From IMG/VR virus record IMGVR_UViG_3300046812_000397, positions 1-37,612 of that record: DNA of 37,612 bases; one strand, given 5' to 3'. The position numbers and the translations under genes were made by a program. The stretch's first letter is position 1. Every line of letters starts with the position of its first letter. The notes below the pieces were generated by a model that did not search any database, was not told the origin of the DNA, and saw only the letters and a list, made by a program, of their open reading frames with translations. The stretch is from a virus. Positions 8,479 to 15,607 of the stretch are shown here, piece by piece.

Positions 8479-8593
8479 TTCCGGACGTCCGGAAGATCCG
8501 TGCCCGCAGTGCGGCGAGGCCGACCTGGAGCCGTTCGGCGCCAAGCACCGGTGTCCTTCCTGCGGGTACGTCCAGCCCTGCTGCCAGCCCTAG
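8471..8593 (+). CDS. Small zinc-ribbon protein
   Basis: 40 residues: MASSGRPEDPCPQCGEADLE, then KHRCPSCGYVQPCCQP. Two CPxCG knuckles give a complete four-Cys zinc ribbon with a typical CGY end, a pattern seen in small actinobacterial and actinophage proteins. The ATG lies inside the end of the preceding gene. Codons 3-8 are formed by the repeated 16-bp palindrome. The stop shares the tetranucleotide CTAG with the stop of the converging minus-strand gene. Confidence 0.65.
   Translation: MASSGRPEDPCPQCGEADLEPFGAKHRCPSCGYVQPCCQP
8479..8494. repeat. 16-bp palindrome TTCCGGACGTCCGGAA, copy 1
   Basis: Starts directly after the stop of the 8272 gene and forms early codons (SSGRPED) of the 8471 gene. 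Confidence 0.8.
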
Positions 8594-8964
8594 AGCGGGC
8601 AGTCCAGGATCACCAGCACCCTGGCCGCCGGCGGGAACAGGTGCGCGTCGGTCATCACCACGGCGAACCGGGGGATGACCGGGCCGCCGGGCAGGGTCCT
8701 GGCCGGGATGACGGGCTCCCCCGTGTTGGCGTCCCTGATCACCCGCAGGTTCGACGGTGCCGGGAACCACGTGCCCGGCACCCCCTGCCGGACCGTTTCC
8801 AGGGTCAGCGCGCAGCAGCTCTCGCACAGTGTCATCCCGTGCTCGGGCGGGCACGGCCACAGGCAGTGCTCCGAGTAGTAGGTGTAGACGAACGCGGCCG
8901 GGGCCGGGCCGGGCGGGGTATGGCAGTGGTCCGGCCGGTCGCAGTCCGGCACGACGGGGGGCAC
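8590..8964 (-). CDS. Cys/His-rich hypothetical protein
   Basis: 124 residues from a GTG at 8964. The N-terminal half carries CDRPDHCH, YYSEHCLWPCPPEHG and LCESCC, a dense set of likely metal ligands. The C-terminal half is beta-rich (RFAVVMTDAHLFPPAARVLVILDCPL). It resembles the several other metal-knuckle proteins in the virion operon but is not assigned to a family. It converges tail to tail with the zinc-ribbon gene through a shared CTAG. A palindromic CACGTG places its GTG next to a GTG on the other strand. Confidence 0.6.
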   Translation of the reverse strand: MPPVVPDCDRPDHCHTPPGPAPAAFVYTYYSEHCLWPCPPEHGMTLCESCCALTLETVRQGVPGTWFPAPSNLRVIRDANTGEPVIPARTLPGGPVIPRFAVVMTDAHLFPPAARVLVILDCPL

Positions 8965-9102
8965 GTGATCACCGTATGGCAGTGTGGCCGGTGTGCTGTT
9001 ACGCCAAGGGGGCCAGGATCGTTTGCCCTGCCGCGCGCCAGCGTTCCTGCTCTCACCGCAGGTGCCCTCGCACAGCAGGCGACCGCCCCGCTCCTTAGAT
9101 GA
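8965..9102 (+). CDS. Possible small protein
   Basis: 45 codons from GTG 8965: ITVWQCGRCAVTPRG, then Ala/Leu/Pro sequence. One CxxC knuckle and a G-rich stretch upstream are the only support, and the rest looks like non-selected high-GC sequence. It is listed because the 175-nt gap at 8965-9138 contains nothing else that can be named. Confidence 0.25.
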   Translation: MITVWQCGRCAVTPRGPGSFALPRASVPALTAGALAQQATAPLLR

Positions 9103-9138
9103 TGGCTGCCTCTAAGCCCACATCCCGGCTGCGCTGCC

Positions 9139-10200
9139 CTACAGCTCGTCCGCCAGCTCCAGGAACCGGCGCACGTTGGCCGCGAACGTCCGGCCCGCGA
9201 TGGCCGCCCTGGCCTTGCGGGCGGCTTCCTCCCGCTCGGCATCGTGGGCGAGCCACCACCGCAGCTTCTCGCTGGCGTCGGCCGGGCTGTCGAACGAGGG
9301 CAGGATACCGCCGAACACCTCGTCGCTCTCGCCGCGCGGGTCGCGCAGGAAGAATAGTCCCGTCGCCGCCATCTCCACCTCGCGCGGCCCCATCGCGTAC
9401 GCTTCCCCGGTCCAGGTGACCTCGGCCTCGCGCCGGTAGAAGTTGATGCCGGCCTTGGCATGCTGGTACAGGTCCGTCGCCTGGGTGTTGTCGACGCAAT
9501 CGGGGTTGCCCAGCCCGGACCCGACGAACGGGGCCAGCGGGGAGTCCGGCGAGATGGAGCCCCAGTCGTTCCCGCCGATCAGCACGTCGATCCCGGCCAG
9601 GTCCATCGCCTCGAAGAACTCGATCCTGGACCTGAACGCGGTGCCGATGAAGCACAGGTCGGACGCCTTGGCCGGGTCGACCGGGCCGTAGCGCGGGTGA
9701 TGCTGGGCCGGCCGGTAGGCGTGCGGCATGTACTCGGCCGGGCCGTCCTGCCGGAACCGGGCCAGGTTCACCGGGTCGTTGAGCAGGTTGAGATGCGCCA
9801 GGCTGCCCCGGACAAGCTGCTCGTCGTCCTGGTACGGCGACTCGGTGTGCAGCACGACCAGCTTGTGGCCGCGCTGCCGCAGGGTCATCAGGATCGGCGC
9901 GGTCATGAAGAACGCGCTGACGAACAGGATGACATCCGGCCAGAACGTGTAGCAGGCGTGCGTCAGGCCCTGGGTGGCGGCGGCCCACGCCTGCTCGTGG
10001 GTCATCGCCTGCCGGACGATCTGGTGGCCCTCCTCGTCCTTCTCGCCCGTGTCGAGCAGGGCCGAGGAGTAGAAGATGAGCCTGTCGTTGAGGTTGTAGC
10101 CGGCCACTTCCACCCCGGCCGCCTTGAGCGCTTCGTACCAGCCCGCGTAGACGTCGTGGACCGAGAAGTCCGGGCCGGGGTGGACGATCAGGACGCGCAT
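9139..10200 (-). CDS. CgeB-like glycosyltransferase
   Basis: 353 residues from ATG 10200 (MRVLIVHPGPDFSVHDVY). The fold looks like GT-B: an N-terminal Rossmann half (KLVVLHTESPYQDDEQ) and a C-terminal half with SDLCFIGTAFRSRIEFF. The late YAMGPREVEMAATGLFFLRD matches the 'R..E.mA.G.fll' donor-site signature of the CgeB/Glyco_trans_1_2 group. It should transfer a sugar from a nucleotide sugar to phage DNA, a virion protein or the host surface; the acceptor cannot be read. Its ATG overlaps the stop of the protease gene by one base, so they are co-expressed. It lies in the virion operon between neck and tail-tube genes. Confidence 0.8.
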   Translation of the reverse strand: MRVLIVHPGPDFSVHDVYAGWYEALKAAGVEVAGYNLNDRLIFYSSALLDTGEKDEEGHQIVRQAMTHEQAWAAATQGLTHACYTFWPDVILFVSAFFMTAPILMTLRQRGHKLVVLHTESPYQDDEQLVRGSLAHLNLLNDPVNLARFRQDGPAEYMPHAYRPAQHHPRYGPVDPAKASDLCFIGTAFRSRIEFFEAMDLAGIDVLIGGNDWGSISPDSPLAPFVGSGLGNPDCVDNTQATDLYQHAKAGINFYRREAEVTWTGEAYAMGPREVEMAATGLFFLRDPRGESDEVFGGILPSFDSPADASEKLRWWLAHDAEREEAARKARAAIAGRTFAANVRRFLELADEL

Positions 10201-11129
10201 CAGAAACCCTTGGCGGTGAACCAGTGCTTGAGGTCCCTGGCCACGGCGGCGTTCTGGCCGACGTGGTGCTCCTGGGTCCAGGCCATGGTCTGCTGGTGCA
10301 GGGTCACGTCGGCCGGGTCCTGGCCGGGCACCGGGACGGGCTTCGGCGGGACCGGGACCGGGGTGGGCACCGGGGCGGTCAGCGGCAGCGAGACCGTGCC
10401 GTCGCCCTGCTCGCCCAGCAGCCGCTCCAGGGTGGCGAACGAGTAGGAGAACGAGCCCTGGACGCCGAACGAGGTGCCCCAGGAGTTGTCGAAGTGGACG
10501 ACCTGCGCGTCCATGTCCTTGCCCCTGGCCAGGTACTCGTGGCCGCCCCGGATCGACGCCCCGGAGCTGATGGAGACCAGCCCGTTGCTGTCCGGGCGGT
10601 CCATCGAGTCGTACCAGTTGGACCCGATGCAGACCGGGTGCTCCTCCAGCGCGTCCAGGACGTCGGCCAGGGACAGGCAGTGCAGGTACCCGGAGATCAG
10701 GCCCATCTTCATGGCCGCCTTGGCCGCGCTCGGCCCGGTGGACCCGTTGTCGTTGGGCGGGTACGGCCCGTCCCCGTCGATGGACTCGGCGTCTGAGTAG
10801 ATCCTCAGTGCCAGGGCCTCGTTGAGCGCTTCGTGGCCGCCGGGTCCGTAGGCGACGGGCAGCGCGCCGAAGTCCGGGTCGCAGCCGAGCGCGCCGGTCT
10901 CCGCATTCCCCGTGCAGCTCCCGACCTGCCCCTGATCCAGGATCGGGATGTGCCGGGTCCACATCTGGCTGGTCAGGGTCCGGGCCTGGCGCTGCCACGG
11001 GAAGGCCAGGTTGCGGCTGTCGTGGTAGACGTTACGGCCGAGAGGCAGGACGGCCCCTCGCGAGGATGCGGCCTCCCACGGGATGCGCCGCCGGGTAACG
11101 GTCCAGGTGTCCAGGGCGGGGGTGGTCAT
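10200..11129 (-). CDS. Papain-like (C1A-type) cysteine protease
   Basis: 309 residues. The papain catalytic order is complete: oxyanion Gln and catalytic Cys in LDQGQVGSCTGNAE (Q66, C72), catalytic His in IRGGHEYLAR (H197), and Asn in VHFDNSWGTSFG (N215), the 'NSWG' hallmark. A proline linker (PTPVPVPPKPVPVPG) separates the domain from a ~50-residue C-terminal tail. No signal peptide is seen, and the N-terminal ~55 residues could act as a short propeptide. It sits in the virion operon, directly before a glycosyltransferase and after a tail-terminator-like gene. A virion-borne or assembly protease is plausible; the target is unknown. Confidence 0.88.
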   Translation of the reverse strand: MTTPALDTWTVTRRRIPWEAASSRGAVLPLGRNVYHDSRNLAFPWQRQARTLTSQMWTRHIPILDQGQVGSCTGNAETGALGCDPDFGALPVAYGPGGHEALNEALALRIYSDAESIDGDGPYPPNDNGSTGPSAAKAAMKMGLISGYLHCLSLADVLDALEEHPVCIGSNWYDSMDRPDSNGLVSISSGASIRGGHEYLARGKDMDAQVVHFDNSWGTSFGVQGSFSYSFATLERLLGEQGDGTVSLPLTAPVPTPVPVPPKPVPVPGQDPADVTLHQQTMAWTQEHHVGQNAAVARDLKHWFTAKGF

Positions 11130-11579
11130 CTACTGCGCTCCTATGCTCACGTTGACGGCGGCCCCGAAGTAGGTCACGCCGGAGTACTCCAGCCGCCCGT
11201 ACCGGCCTGCGGATACGGACTGCACCCAGTGCGCGGTGCCGGCCAGGGTCTGGTCTGCCTCGATCGCGTCCGGCACCGATACGCCGGGACTGCCCACGCC
11301 GAGGTAGGTATCGAGTGCCCGCTGGACCTGTTCGACCATGGGGGCATCGGACATGATCAGCAGCACGACCAGGCTGAGGGTGACCGCGCCACGGAAGGTG
11401 CCGGGAGAGCCCATGACCGGGCTGTCCATGGTGTCGCCGTAGGTGATCAGCGGCTGGCCGGGCAGCACCACGGCGACGGGCGGGGTGATCTGGTCCCTGG
11501 CCTGGCCCTGCGCCCGCAGGCCGGTCCCGTTCGTGATCGCGGTGGCCAGGGCGTTGCGGATCGCGGTGAGGTCAGCCAT
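11130..11579 (-). CDS. Tail-terminator-like minor tail protein
   Basis: 149 residues: MADLTAIRNALATAITNGTG, then PPVAVVLPGQPLITYGDTMD and a LSLVVLLIMSD strand and helix, ending in beta sequence YSGVTYFGAAVNVSIGAQ. This layout, with a short N-terminal helix, alternating strands and a central VEQVQRALDTYL helix, is common in tail-terminator/tail-completion proteins of actinophages. It lies between the adaptor region and the tail tube gene, the expected place. The start overlaps the upstream gene by 8 nt. Confidence 0.62.
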   Translation of the reverse strand: MADLTAIRNALATAITNGTGLRAQGQARDQITPPVAVVLPGQPLITYGDTMDSPVMGSPGTFRGAVTLSLVVLLIMSDAPMVEQVQRALDTYLGVGSPGVSVPDAIEADQTLAGTAHWVQSVSAGRYGRLEYSGVTYFGAAVNVSIGAQ

Positions 11580-11955
11580 CCGTCCGCCATTCCGCGATCA
11601 GTTCCCTCGCCCGCTCCTCGCTGATCTCCTGCCCGTCCAGCGTGTAGGTGACCAGGCCGGCGATGTACCTGACGCCGGGTCCGGTCATGCCGGGCCGGAT
11701 CTCCTCGCCGCACTGGCGGCATTCCAGGTGGCTGTCGTCGTGCTCGTCGTGGCAGCTCTCGCACCAGTACGTGCAGTCGGTGACCAGGATCAGGGTGGGG
11801 TAGTGGTCCGGGGCGTCGTACTCGCAGTGGTGCCGGTGCCCGGCCTTGTCCGTGTGCGTCCAGCTCGGGTCGATGTCGGACATGTAGTGGACCGGGATGA
11901 CCTCGCGGTTCATCTCCAGCGTCCCGCGCTGGCCGCTGATCCTGGCGCTAGGCAT
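11572..11955 (-). CDS. Cys/His-rich virion-operon protein
   Basis: 127 residues. It begins MPSARISGQRGTLEMNREVI and carries HRHHCEY, CTYWCESCHDEHDD and ECRQCGEE, enough ligands for two zinc sites. The C-terminus (EISEERARELIAEWR) is an amphipathic helix. A small structural or neck-associated protein is likely from position between adaptor and tail terminator genes. No family is recognised. Confidence 0.65.
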   Translation of the reverse strand: MPSARISGQRGTLEMNREVIPVHYMSDIDPSWTHTDKAGHRHHCEYDAPDHYPTLILVTDCTYWCESCHDEHDDSHLECRQCGEEIRPGMTGPGVRYIAGLVTYTLDGQEISEERARELIAEWRTDG

Positions 11956-12115
11956 GCTCGTCCTCCGGCCCCAGCTCGTAGGTCATGAACCCGGTCCGGG
12001 TGAAGCCGTGCCGTTTCAGGACCCTGGCCTGGTACGGCCAGGAGATCCAGGTCCACGCCGTGCTGGCCCACCGGGCGTACCAGGGGCACAGGGGCGGGGG
12101 CAGCGGCTTACTCAT
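11948..12115 (-). CDS. Small hypothetical protein
   Basis: 55 residues: MSKPLPPPLCPWYARWASTA, then WTWISWPYQARVLKRHGF and an acidic end (YELGPEDEHA). It is Trp-rich. The start overlaps the upstream gene's end and the stop overlaps the downstream start, forming an unbroken coupled chain 12359-11130. Function is not recognised. Confidence 0.6.
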   Translation of the reverse strand: MSKPLPPPLCPWYARWASTAWTWISWPYQARVLKRHGFTRTGFMTYELGPEDEHA

Positions 12116-12359
12116 GCTGGCTGTGCGCTTCCCGCAGCGGCTTCTCGTAGCCGGGAGGGGCGTCGGAGGTCCAGGTGTCCGGGTCCGGGTTGCCGGCGTT
12201 GGGGCAGAACCCGCCGTGGCCGCCGCCGCCGATGGCGTAGCAGACGCCGCACTCGGGGCCGTCCGGGTCGGTGCCGGTCTCGCCCCGGCCGATCACCAGG
12301 CCGGTGCTGCCCCGGAATGAGCCCTTCTGCTTGTCGCCGCCGCGAAAGTTCTTGTCCAT
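12108..12359 (-). CDS. Small Gly-rich hypothetical protein
   Basis: 83 residues: MDKNFRGGDKQKGSFRGSTG, then CGVCYAIGGGGHGGFCPNAG. One CxxC and a later Cys with His could bind a metal. The remainder is polar and probably flexible. Its ATG follows a GGAGG-containing segment (AGGAGGTACACACCG) on the minus strand. It is part of the coupled virion chain. Confidence 0.6.
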   Translation of the reverse strand: MDKNFRGGDKQKGSFRGSTGLVIGRGETGTDPDGPECGVCYAIGGGGHGGFCPNAGNPDPDTWTSDAPPGYEKPLREAHSQHE

Positions 12360-12376
12360 CGGTGTGTACCTCCTGG

Positions 12377-12844
12377 TCAGGCGGGTTGTCCGGGGTTGTC
12401 CGGCCGGGACTGTCCGGAATCGTCCGCGATTGTCCGCGTCGGCGGCTCGGCCGGGATCTCGGGCAGCGGGCGGTCACCGAACGACGCCATGGCCGCGCTC
12501 ATGCCGCCGTAGTCCGTGGCGAAGTTGGCGTAGATCGAGTAGACGAGGGTGATGAAGACGCCCAGCTTGAGCCACAGCGAGGGGGCGAGGAAGAACAGCA
12601 GCACGACCAGCGGCAGGTTGGCCAGCCAGTAGATCGCGCCGTAGAAATGCACCTTGTACTGGGTGCGCGGGTTGGTCTCCAGGTCTTTGACGACGTACCG
12701 GAGCCAGCCGTGCCGCATGGGCGCCATCCGCAGCATCCGCATGTGGATGATCCGCGTTTCGAGCTGGTGCTGCGCGATCATCGTGCGGACGGAAGCCAGC
12801 TCGGCCTTGAGGTAGCGCAGCTCGGTGGCAGCGTCATCGGGCAC
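12377..12844 (-). CDS. Membrane protein with N-terminal coiled coil
   Basis: 155 residues. Residues 5-35 form an amphipathic helix (LRYLKAELASVRTMIAQHQLE). Residues ~68-105 hold two closely spaced hydrophobic segments (GAIYWLANLPLVVLLFFLAP, LKLGVFITLVYSIYANF). The C-terminal ~40 residues are Pro/Asp-rich and encoded by DNA with repeated TGTCCG units. The shape (coil plus hairpin of two TM helices) could suit a holin-like or membrane-anchored phage protein; this is inference. It is the first gene of the leftward block below the divergent region at 12845-12933. Confidence 0.65.
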   Translation of the reverse strand: MPDDAATELRYLKAELASVRTMIAQHQLETRIIHMRMLRMAPMRHGWLRYVVKDLETNPRTQYKVHFYGAIYWLANLPLVVLLFFLAPSLWLKLGVFITLVYSIYANFATDYGGMSAAMASFGDRPLPEIPAEPPTRTIADDSGQSRPDNPGQPA

Positions 12845-12919
12845 GGCGGTAGCTCTCGTCGTCCCGGCCCGGAGCCCGGACCCTCCCGGCTCGCTGCCGT
12901 GATCAGGATAGCGCCCGGT

Positions 12920-12925
12920 TACCCT
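12920..12925 (+). promoter_or_regulatory. -10 box (TACCCT) of the 12934 gene
   Basis: TACCCT lies 8 nt before the ATG at 12934, inside a GGTTACCCTGG element also present at 6508. No Shine-Dalgarno site is visible, so the transcript may be leaderless. Confidence 0.4.
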
Positions 12926-12933
12926 GGTGGGCT

Positions 12934-13230
12934 ATGAGCACCCGCGCCCGCCCTGAATCCGTCGTCATCGACGGCGTTCGCTACGTCCCCGTCAGCCAGG
13001 CAGCCCCCACGATCCCCCTGCTCGAAGACGCCATCATCAGCGTGTGGGGCGGGGACAACTGGCGGGAGGACTACCCCGACGCGGCCGGCTACCTGCACGT
13101 CCTCGTCACCGATGACTACGACGGCAGCAGCGGCGAGTCGGTGACCGAGTTCCTGGCCCGGCTGGTGCAGGCCCTGCCGGCTAGCGGGGAAGCCAGCCCA
13201 GCCCCAGGCACGCCCGGCACCACCGCCTGA
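12934..13230 (+). CDS. Hypothetical protein
   Basis: 98 residues: MSTRARPESVVIDGVRYVPV, then a beta/alpha body (IISVWGGDNWREDYPDAAGY, LHVLVTDDYDG) and a Pro/Ala tail. The 'viDGvRYvPv' opening is common in small phage proteins of unknown role. It is a single rightward gene inserted between two leftward blocks and is expressed from its own promoter. Confidence 0.65.
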   Translation: MSTRARPESVVIDGVRYVPVSQAAPTIPLLEDAIISVWGGDNWREDYPDAAGYLHVLVTDDYDGSSGESVTEFLARLVQALPASGEASPAPGTPGTTA

Positions 13231-13290
13231 TCGTCGTGGCGGGGGACGGCTCGGCGCCGGTCCCCCAGCAGTGCCCGCACCGGGAGGTGT

Positions 13291-13599
13291 TCACCCGAGC
13301 GACCTGATCCCGCCCGATGCCGACGCCACCATGATCCGCACCAGCTCGAACGTCTCTTCCTCGGTGAACTCCCCCGTGTCACGCCATGCGCGCCGCCACA
13401 TGGCGTGCAGGGTGGCCATGGCCCGCATCGCGCCGTCCGTGTCCGGGGTGATGCCCTGGCTGGCCCGCAGGATCTCCTCCAGGTCGGGGCTGTCGGCGGC
13501 GGCCTCGTGCAGCGGGACCGGGCCGCAGGCCGGGCAGAAGCCGCCCACCGGGAACGTCGCCTGGCAGTTCGAGCACGTCAGCTCACGGGGCTGCGGCAT
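13291..13599 (-). CDS. Zinc-ribbon protein with C-terminal helical region
   Basis: 102 residues. CSNCQATFPVGGFCPACG is a complete four-Cys zinc ribbon at the N-terminus. The rest is helical (LEEILRASQGITPDTDGA, AMATLHAMWRRAWRDTG, EEETFELVRIMVAS). Nucleic-acid or protein binding is likely; no specific role is recognised. The start overlaps the end of the upstream gene by 17 nt, so it belongs to the same operon. Confidence 0.68.
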   Translation of the reverse strand: MPQPRELTCSNCQATFPVGGFCPACGPVPLHEAAADSPDLEEILRASQGITPDTDGAMRAMATLHAMWRRAWRDTGEFTEEETFELVRIMVASASGGIRSLG

Positions 13600-14191
13600 C
13601 AGGTCCCTCCCATCCGAGAATCCACGCCTCTTCCGGCGTGCCCAGCAACGGGAGCACCATACCCCAGCTCAGCATGCCGTGGCGGGTGCTGAGCACGGCG
13701 TGGTAGCCGATGGAAAGCTGGATGCCGTACACCAGGCCAGGGAAGTACAGGTCCGGGCAGGCGGGCTCGAACGAGGCCAGCCGCCAGCCGGCCAGCCCGT
13801 GCTCGGCCACGGCCTCCAGCACGTCCGCGACCGGGCCGGGGCCGGTGCGCTGGTACAGCTCCCAGACCTGGCCGTGGCCGGCCTCCGGCCCGCCGGCCCA
13901 CGCCAGGGACGCGGCCACGGCCACCGCCGCGCACAGCGGCAGGGAGTGCAGCCCGGCCGCCCCGCACGGGGCCTTGGCGTTCTTGGCCGGCTTGTACGTC
14001 TTGCCCGAGCGCCTGGCCCGCTGCGCGGACCTGGCCTTGACCAGGTTCTGCCGGGACGCGGCCTGCTGCTTCGCCGTGTGGTGGTGCAGCGCGCCGGACC
14101 TGCGCTGCGCGGCGCGGGCCTTGACCAGGTTCCCGATGCTGGCCGCGTGCTGCTTCGGGGTCTGGGCCGCTGCCCTGGGCGCTGCTGACAC
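13583..14191 (-). CDS. Protein with two Lys/Arg-rich helical repeats and a possible cysteine-peptidase-like domain
   Basis: 202 residues. Two related N-terminal segments (HAASIGNLVKARAAQRR and QAASRQNLVKARSAQRARR) look like DNA-binding repeats. After a basic linker the second domain starts CGAAGLHSLPLCAAVAVAAS, with ACPDLYF and IQLSIGYHAVLSTRHGMLSWG further on. An early Cys near a helix start and a later strand with His-Ala-Val suggest a papain-like or bacteriocin-peptidase-like fold, but there is no NSWG-type signature, so the call is weak. It lies in the virion operon just after the small-gene cluster. Confidence 0.5.
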   Translation of the reverse strand: MSAAPRAAAQTPKQHAASIGNLVKARAAQRRSGALHHHTAKQQAASRQNLVKARSAQRARRSGKTYKPAKNAKAPCGAAGLHSLPLCAAVAVAASLAWAGGPEAGHGQVWELYQRTGPGPVADVLEAVAEHGLAGWRLASFEPACPDLYFPGLVYGIQLSIGYHAVLSTRHGMLSWGMVLPLLGTPEEAWILGWEGPDAAAP

Positions 14192-14194
14192 CGG

Positions 14195-14449
14195 CTACTC
14201 CTTCCGGACGTCCGGAACGTGGCGGGCGACGATGTGGGACGAGCTGCCCGCGAACCCGAAGCCGGGAGCGGGCTCGTCGGCCTGCTCCACCTGCGCGGCC
14301 AGGGTGCCGTGCGGATCGTGTCCGGGGATGTCCTGGACCGGCCGGACGGCGGTCACGCTCAGCCGGGTCAGCAGGTCGAGGTCGATCAGCGACCAGCCGC
14401 CCGCCTGGATGATCAGCCGCCGCCGCTCGATCAGGATCTTGATGTTCAC
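14195..14449 (-). CDS. Small hypothetical protein
   Basis: 84 residues from GTG 14449: MNIKILIERRRLIIQAGGWS, then LIDLDLLTRLSVTAVRPVQD, and a polar C-terminus. The final codons are made by the 16-bp palindrome (14202-14217), giving VPDVRKE. Start and upstream stop overlap (GTGA). A structural accessory role is inferred from position only. Confidence 0.6.
   Translation of the reverse strand: MNIKILIERRRLIIQAGGWSLIDLDLLTRLSVTAVRPVQDIPGHDPHGTLAAQVEQADEPAPGFGFAGSSSHIVARHVPDVRKE
14202..14217. repeat. 16-bp palindrome TTCCGGACGTCCGGAA, copy 2
   Basis: Forms the final codons of the minus-strand gene 14195-14449, about 10 nt before the start of the next gene. Confidence 0.8.
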
Positions 14450-14544
14450 CGGCCGCGCCCGCCCCGTCCCCCGGCTCCCGCTTTCGGGATGACCACCGGT
14501 ACCAGGACCCCGCAGTTCGCGGTCGTCAGCACGTTCCTAGCCAT
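14446..14544 (-). CDS. Possible 32-residue protein
   Basis: MARNVLTTANCGVLVPVVIP followed by a Gly/Arg tail. It overlaps the end of the upstream 26-codon gene and the start of the 84-residue gene in the same ATGA/GTGA style as the rest of the operon. That overlap is its main support. Confidence 0.45.
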   Translation of the reverse strand: MARNVLTTANCGVLVPVVIPKAGAGGRGGRGR

Positions 14545-14617
14545 GTCGCCTCCAGACTTCGCGGCCGAACCCGTCGTATCCGCAGAACCACCACACAGTG
14601 CAGTTCCCGCTGGTCAT
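14537..14617 (-). CDS. Possible 26-residue protein
   Basis: MTSGNCTVWWFCGYDGFGRE plus WRRHG. The ATG overlaps the stop of the adaptor gene (ATGA), and the aromatic/Cys composition is not what random GC-rich sequence gives. A real tiny gene is plausible but unproven. Confidence 0.45.
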   Translation of the reverse strand: MTSGNCTVWWFCGYDGFGREVWRRHG

Positions 14618-15558
14618 ACGCCTACCTTCCGCCGGGAGTTGATAAAGGGCCGCAGGTTCTCCACCAGCCACGGGTTGGACTGGATGCGGACCACGCCGAG
14701 GTCGGAGACGCCGGCCACGCCGAAAGGCGCGTCCTTCATCTTGAACTCGTCCGTGGCCAGGATGCGGTTGGCCTCGGCCACCTGCCACGGCACCGACGAC
14801 CACCCCCACGTGGTGTTGATCTGGACCCGGTTGAGCGGGGTGTACGGCCAGGTGTAGGGCAGCCACTTGCCGCTCTGGATGACCTGGACCTGCCGGTACG
14901 GCTTGATCACCCCGGTCGTGTTGATGTTGTAGCGGCCGGGGCCGAGCAGGAGCTGGTAGTCCGTGCCCTGGGTCCACGGCTGCTCGTACACCCCGTCGCC
15001 GTCCTGGTCGACATTGATCGTGATCGGGGTGCCGGGCACGATGTCGTCCACGTCGAGCAGCCAGATGTTGTGCGGCTGGTAGGTGCGGGTCTCGGTCACC
15101 CGGTTGAAGTGCCGGCCGCAGTACTCGTTGATCCACCCGGCGGCGGCCAGGATGGAGGTCTGCACGGAGTAGTCCTCGGAGTTGTCCGTGATCCCCATCC
15201 GGTCCTTGAACTCCTCGGCCCCGATGTAGGCCACCTGGCTCATGTTGGGCGGCAGCACCCGCCAGGTACCCGGCTGGACGTCGGAAACGGCCCCGGTGCC
15301 GATCCACTCGAACCCCCACAGGCCGTCGATGCCGGTCGCGGACGGGGAGCACGCCACCGCCAGGGTGTACTTGCCGGTGGTCACCTTCACGATGTCGGCG
15401 GGCAGCGCCCCCGCGAAGGTGTGGGTGACGGACGCCCCGGACGGCTCGGTCACGATGCACGAGACGGTGGTGGGGTCAGCCGGGTTCCCGCCCGAGGTGA
15501 ACGTGTTGGAGATCAGCGCGATCTCGTTGGCGTTGTCGTAGAAGACAGTCGCAGTCAC
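14614..15558 (-). CDS. Head-tail adaptor (gp6-like connector) protein
   Basis: 314 residues from GTG 15558 with GAGGAG 6-8 nt upstream. The N-terminal ~105 residues form a beta domain (VSCIVTEPSGASVTHTF, WGFEWIGTG). The second part begins AYIGAEEFKDRMGITD and has SILAAAGWINEYCGRHFNR, the helical 'attf...i..aa..ie..tgR.F' pattern of gp6-type connectors that close the portal. LLGPGRYNI and INTTWGWSSVP follow, typical of longer actinophage versions. It anchors the order adaptor, terminator, tail tube, chaperones, tape measure. Confidence 0.75.
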   Translation of the reverse strand: MTATVFYDNANEIALISNTFTSGGNPADPTTVSCIVTEPSGASVTHTFAGALPADIVKVTTGKYTLAVACSPSATGIDGLWGFEWIGTGAVSDVQPGTWRVLPPNMSQVAYIGAEEFKDRMGITDNSEDYSVQTSILAAAGWINEYCGRHFNRVTETRTYQPHNIWLLDVDDIVPGTPITINVDQDGDGVYEQPWTQGTDYQLLLGPGRYNINTTGVIKPYRQVQVIQSGKWLPYTWPYTPLNRVQINTTWGWSSVPWQVAEANRILATDEFKMKDAPFGVAGVSDLGVVRIQSNPWLVENLRPFINSRRKVGV

Positions 15559-15607
15559 CGGGTCTCCTCATGTCGGAGGCCCCGCACGCACGGTGGCTGA
15601 CCTGCCA

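Noticed and set aside
13291-14191. Alternative overlapping plus-strand frames at 13271-14492
   Set aside because: They are mirror frames of the coupled minus-strand genes, with Arg/Gly/Ala-biased products and no SD.
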